Positions 59,827 through 64,000 of a stretch of DNA of 64,000 nt are shown one piece after another. The first letter of the stretch is position 1. Every line of letters starts with the position of its first letter. Source of the DNA: Camarhynchus parvulus (taxonomy: Eukaryota > Chordata > Aves > Passeriformes > Thraupidae). The notes beneath the pieces were generated by a model. That model saw nothing but the letters and a program-made list of their open reading frames with translations, made no database searches and was not told the DNA's origin. Both the position numbers and the translations under genes were made by a program. Location: assembly GCF_901933205.1 (NCBI RefSeq), contig NC_044574.1:6470733-6534732 (forward strand), read 5' to 3'.

Positions 59827-60428
59827 CTCATATGCTGGTGGATGTGTTATTTGGGGCTGCTCAGTCCTGCACAAATCCTGGGGCAATTCAGGATTTTAAG
59901 TTCCTTCAAGAGATCCTCATGGGAGTTGAGCCTTCCAGCCCTGAGGTTCACAGCTGAGATTTTCCAGAGAGGATGACTGCTCCTTTTCCCTGTCACCTCT
60001 GCTGCCTTCAAGCACAGAGAGCCCCACAGAACCCCCCCATGGGGTCCCAACCAAGCGCTGACACTGTGCCCGGTGCCCCCAGGGTTGGCAGGTGTCTCCA
60101 GGCATGGCAGGTTTGAAGTGCTCAGAGTCATTGACTGATCATTCTGTTCCACAAACAATCCTGCTCTCTCTGCAGGAGGACTTATCCTGTTTTCCATCAG
60201 TTGATTTTGGATCTTCCCACTGCAAAGCGATCCAAGCAGCGAAGGGCTTCTTAATCCCATCACTGCATTCTGAATAAACTGACCCACGGAGAAGAGGCTG
60301 TTGCTGCTGAAAGGCTCTGCATAAAAAGGAGAGGTTTAGCTTCTCCTGGGCTGGATGCACAGCCTCTGCTTTGCTGTTGGATTCCCATGTGCCACAGAGG
60401 GACCCAGCTTTGTGCTCCTGGCTCCTCC

Positions 60429-60834
60429 TGGCATTTCACATTTTCTGAAAAATCCCTTCGCTCAGGATTTTTCTCCTGGGAAGCTGAGAAGCCTCAGAGA
60501 AAAATCAAAACAAATATTATCTCATTTGCTTCTCTTGTGTTTTGCTCATGTCGAATGTTCACCCACAGGCGATTGTTTCATTGGATTCTGGTGTGAGTTG
60601 TTTTCACTCTTTGGCCAATCAGGGCCAAGCTGTATTGAGACTCTGGAAAGAGTCACCAGTTTTCATTATTGTCTTTTTAGCATTCTGTAAGTATCCTTTC
60701 TGTATTCTTTAGTATAATATAGTATACTATTCTTTAATATAATATAGTATCATAAAATAATAAATTAACCTTCTGAGAACACGGAGTCAGATTCATCAAT
60801 CCTTCCTTCATCTGGGAGGAACCCAAATACAAAA
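60429..60834 (+). mobile_element. Solo LTR, same family (copy 2)
   Basis: Aligns end to end with the copy 1.03 kb upstream, same orientation: AAAATCCCTTCGCTCAGG, GAAGCCTCAGAGAAAAAT, TATCCTTTCTGTATTCTTTA, AATAAA at 60,759, and CTTCTGAGAACACGGAGTCA. Many substitutions separate the two, so they are not a recent duplication. Confidence 0.75.
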
Positions 60835-62429
60835 TGCTCCTGCCCCAGAGGCTGAGAAGGCAGCACCTCTTGGCTCTGCCTTGTGCAATGGTCTTGGCCA
60901 CTGACGTGTTGGATCTGCAGGGGGAGCTGCTAGAAGTGATGTGGGAAGCTCAAACCTGAAGTCATAGTTCCCTGCTTGCCAGCATGAATCATTAAATCAT
61001 TTGCTTTTGCAGGCTGTGGCCAACTGTAAGCACCCATGGAAAGGGAGAATTCAGTCTCCTTCTGCCTCTGCAGCCACACGGGGCCAGATCCTAGCCTGGT
61101 GCCAGTGGCCTAATACTAATGATATTCATTATTTTCAAAACTAAGGAAAAAGTGGGTTTTGTTTGTTTATTTAGGCTTTTTTTTCCCTCAAATATGGTCT
61201 CACCCAAAATTTCTTCAAGCTATTTTATGAAGTGTTATTTGGAACGGGTCAAGAACATCTCTTAATGTGTTTGAGCATCTTTTCAGAGATTGCTCCTACT
61301 TGCCCACCTTGGTAATGTGGGGTAAGAAGGGCAAAGAAAACAAGAAGGAAGTTACCTGCATGCAGCTGGAACTCCCTGTTTAATACAGAGGATCTTTCCT
61401 CCCTGGCACCTGGTGGTCTGCCAGGAAGTGTCCTGTGTCTGCTGAGGATGAAGTTGGGCTGCCACAGCTGACTATGGGTGAGCTAAACCTGTCAGACCTG
61501 GTTTTGGTTTCTGTTGGATGATCCTGCTGGTAGTGGGAAGGAGGAACTTGTTGAGAAGATGCTTTTGTTTAGATTCAACAGCTTTCCTAAGCACAAGTTC
61601 CTTCAGAAAATCCAAAGATGATGGCAAGCAGAGGCTTTGGTGGATTCTCTCATCTCATTTCCTATTTTTGGGTGGAAACAAAGCGATCACTTTTCTCTCA
61701 ATTACTGAGACAGGCTTCTTTAAAGATGGAAAGGAACAACAGTGACAAAACATAGAAATACCCCAGCAGGCTATGGACACCAAAATACAGAAAAATGGCT
61801 TGAGGTGTAGAATAACCACAACTGGCACGTGACTTATGGATTACACCCATCATATGATCAGCCCTTAGCTAGTTATAAATATTATATTAGAAGTATTAGT
61901 GAAACCAGATGGGTTGCAACCAGTCCAAAATGTGGTGAGCCTGCGGCCTGAAATAAAGAGAGATGAAGCACAATGCTTTGGCATTAAAAATCATCTTCAT
62001 GTGAGGAAAAAGAACTGGTGAAGAAAAAGAGGAAAAGTCACATAGCTGGCTGTGCTGTGCATATGATGCTTGGGAAATCATTTTTCTGTGTCTCAAGGCA
62101 CCAAAATGTATTTCCTAAGAGTCTGCAGTCCATGTTGAATGTTTCATCCTCATGCTAATTAACTCTGGTAATTAGTCAGATTGCTCTTACTTTGGGTGAG
62201 CGGTGAAAGGAGGGAGAGAATGTGAAGGTCATCACCCACTGAATGTTTCCTGCAAAGGGGCTGGAAAAGGTCCTGGACATGGCAGGACTTTTCCTCTGGA
62301 TGTGCAGGGATTGCTCAGGGCTGGTGCTCAGGTTGTTGTGGAGAGGGTGATAAAATATGTAAATGCAGCTTTGTCCTCAATGCCTCCTTCCCTGACCCCT
62401 TCAGATGCTATCCTTCATGTCTGAGAGGA
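60835..62429. other. 5' flank, nothing recognised
   Basis: Unique-looking DNA with only short open frames. Confidence 0.4.
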
Positions 62430-62646
62430 TTTTAACCTCCAAACTGTCAGTGCCTGCTGCAGCTCTTGCCTTTGGGTACTGAACACATTTAACTCTTGCT
62501 TTTTGCTTGGCTTTTTCGCTTTGCTCTTGCTCTTGCTTCTGCTTTGCTCCTGCTTTGCTCTATTTCTGGTCACATCGCACAGTAGACATTGAGGAGAATA
62601 TATTTTCATGGGGGCACTGGCATTGGGCCAGCATCAAACCACGACA
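62430..62646 (-). mobile_element. Truncated ERV LTR end
   Basis: On the minus strand the right edge reads TGTCGTGGTTTGATGCTGGC then CCAATGCCAGTGCCCCCATG, wording I associate with the 5' start of songbird ERVK-type LTRs. It is followed by a degenerate AGCAAA/CAAGAG-rich stretch. It fades out near 62,430, so only the start of the LTR remains. Boundaries are by eye. Confidence 0.5.
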
Positions 62647-62665
62647 CTAACACACTTGTGTTAGT
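62646..62665. repeat. Short perfect palindrome
   Basis: ACTAACAC, four-base spacer ACTT, then GTGTTAGT. The exact 8-bp inverted repeat sits right at the outer edge of the LTR fragment. Confidence 0.9.
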
Positions 62666-62868
62666 TGTCACTGTGTTAGCTCTTCTCCAAAGATGCTGGC
62701 CTCATCCTTGCTTGGAGGATCCCAAACATTCAACACTTACATCAGGAGACCTTTAGAGCCGCATCAGCTCCAGGGGCTGGACCAGGAGCCCCAGGAGCCC
62801 TGGGCATCCCATGATCCGGGGCGGTGGAGCCGGGCTGGCCGCTCAGCCCGAACACTGACGGCGGCAAG

Positions 62869-63340
62869 CAGTGGTGCATTAACATTTGCATGGGTGAGCA
62901 GCAGGCAGTGCTGCATTAACATTTGCATGGGTGAGCAGCAGGCAGTGCTGCACTAACATTTGCATGGGTGAGCAGCAAGCAGTGCTGCATTAACATTTGC
63001 ATGGGTGAGCAGCAAAGAGTGCTACATTAACATTTGCATGGGTGAGCAGCAGGCAGTGCTGCATTAACATTTGCATGGGTGAGCAGCAAAGAGTGCTACA
63101 TTAACATTTGCATGGGTGAGCAGCAGGCAGTGCTGCACTAACATTTGCATGGGTGAGCAGCAAAGAGTGCTACATTAACATTTGCATGGGTGAGCAGCAG
63201 GCAGTGCTGCATTAACATTTGCATGGGTGAGCAGCAAAGAGTGCTACATTAACATTTGCATGGGTGAGCAGCAGGCAGTGCTGCATTAACATTTGCATGG
63301 GTGAGCAGTAAGCAGTGGTGCATTAACATTTGCACGGGTG
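62869..63340 (+). repeat. 37-bp minisatellite with the POU octamer in every unit (13 units)
   Basis: Thirteen head-to-tail units of exactly 37 bp. Twelve carry the perfect octamer ATTTGCAT (starts at 62,884 and every 37 bp to 63,291); the thirteenth (63,328) reads ATTTGCAC. Each octamer is followed by a GGGTGAGCAG core. Two linker variants (AGGCAGTGCTGCATTAAC and AAAGAGTGCTACATTAAC) alternate strictly in units 5-12, making a 74-bp higher-order repeat. The first and last units share a third variant (AAGCAGTGGTGCATTAAC). The octamer is the binding site of OCT1/OCT4-class POU factors. Confidence 0.97.
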
Positions 63341-63830
63341 CCGGCTGCAGCGGAGCCCCGGGGTTACCGGGGGGTGAGGCCTGTTCAGCCCGCGCTGACA
63401 AGTCTGCCCGGCGCATCCGGCGCTGTTCCCGGCTGTTCACTGCGGCTCCAGCCCCCCCCCCCCCCCCCCCCCCGCTGACAAAATATGCCCGGCATCTGGC
63501 ACTGTCCCGGTGTCTGGGCTCCAGGCTGGCATGCCAGCCCCGCAGCCGGTGCCTCGCAGCGCGGCCAGGCCTGGATCCTTACACAAACACAGCGGAGCGC
63601 TGCCAGCCGCGGATTTGGCCCTGCCGTGCAAAGCAGCTCCCGGCCGTGCTTCCAGCCCTGTTTGTGAGCTCCTCACGAACCTCGCCTGTGCCTGCACCTC
63701 GCCTGCTTCCCCCGGCCAAACGCGAGTCACCCACCTGGCCCTCCAGGGATGCCCAGCTGGTCCCCAGGCAGGTCCCTCTGCCCGCTCCTGTCCCTCTCCA
63801 GTCCCACTGAGGGCTCCTGGAGCTGCTGGG
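63341..63830. promoter_or_regulatory. GC-rich CpG stretch next to the minisatellite
   Basis: CpG-rich sequence after the minisatellite, with two degenerate direct copies of a CGCTGACA...TGCCCGGC...CTGTCCCGG-like segment (near 63,392 and 63,473) flanking the C22 run. It could be a CpG island of an unseen neighbouring gene, or simply a GC-rich repeat. No exon was recognised. Confidence 0.35.
63452..63473 (+). repeat. C22 homopolymer
   Basis: Twenty-two consecutive C. Length is likely unreliable in the assembly. Confidence 0.95.
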
Positions 63831-64000
63831 GCTTGCAGGCTTGGTGAGGACTGCTTGTATCCATCCTGCCCGAGCTGCCACAGGGAAATTACCTGGCAGC
63901 TTCTCCTCATCCCCCATTGTGAGGTCGAGCTGCTGTGCCCTTGCTTTGGTGGGTTGTTGAGGGCTGTACACATTTGCAGCAATACGTGGATACAAATGAC

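Noticed and set aside
62869..63340. CRISPR-like regular repeat
   Set aside because: Units are contiguous with no unique spacers, and the DNA is vertebrate; it is a minisatellite.
63301..63982. Long open frames on both strands at the right edge
   Set aside because: GC-rich, include the C22 run as Pro or Gly repeats, and show no domain; minisatellite units of 37 bp do not keep frame.

Overview
This is animal, almost certainly bird, nuclear DNA, and most likely from a songbird. The evidence is roughly ten chicken-repeat-1 (CR1) LINE fragments in both orientations, short introns, and solo LTRs of kinds I know from passerine genomes. There are no operons, tRNAs, rRNAs or CRISPR arrays. Nearly all short open frames are shadows in non-coding DNA.

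I can support one protein gene: ATOH8 (atonal-type bHLH transcription factor 8, Math6 family), on the minus strand across about 24 kb. Exon 1 (46,176-46,599) codes the N-terminus, a proline/alanine-rich linker, the basic region and helix 1. Exon 2 (31,772-31,963) codes the loop, helix 2 and the conserved C-terminus. Exon 3 (from 23,899 downward) adds one glutamate codon and the stop, followed by a 3' UTR with poly(A) signals near 23.14 kb and 22.28 kb. All four internal splice sites fit GT-AG and phase 0. A CpG island covers exon 1 and the promoter side (about 45,985-47,340). As given, exon 1 is not open end to end. Two frame changes separate its recognisable parts, and a linker segment present in the human protein as I remember it is missing. 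Assembly dropout in a GC-rich stretch is the likeliest cause.

Layout: 1-22.2 kb is the gene-poor 3' flank, with CR1 fragments and several stretches that look like conserved non-coding DNA. 22.3-46.6 kb is the ATOH8 unit, whose introns carry most of the CR1 copies. 47.3-64 kb is the 5' flank. It holds a solo LTR 2.4 kb upstream of the start codon, a pyrimidine-only pentamer/hexamer satellite (52.4-52.8 kb), a perfect 32-bp-arm hairpin (54.34 kb), two same-family solo LTRs about 1 kb apart (59.4 and 60.4 kb), a truncated LTR end, and a 37-bp minisatellite in which 12 units carry the exact POU octamer ATTTGCAT (62.87-63.34 kb), followed by a GC-rich stretch with a 22-C run.

The most unusual structures are the octamer minisatellite, the perfect hairpin, and the broken ATOH8 exon 1. 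I found no second protein-coding gene.
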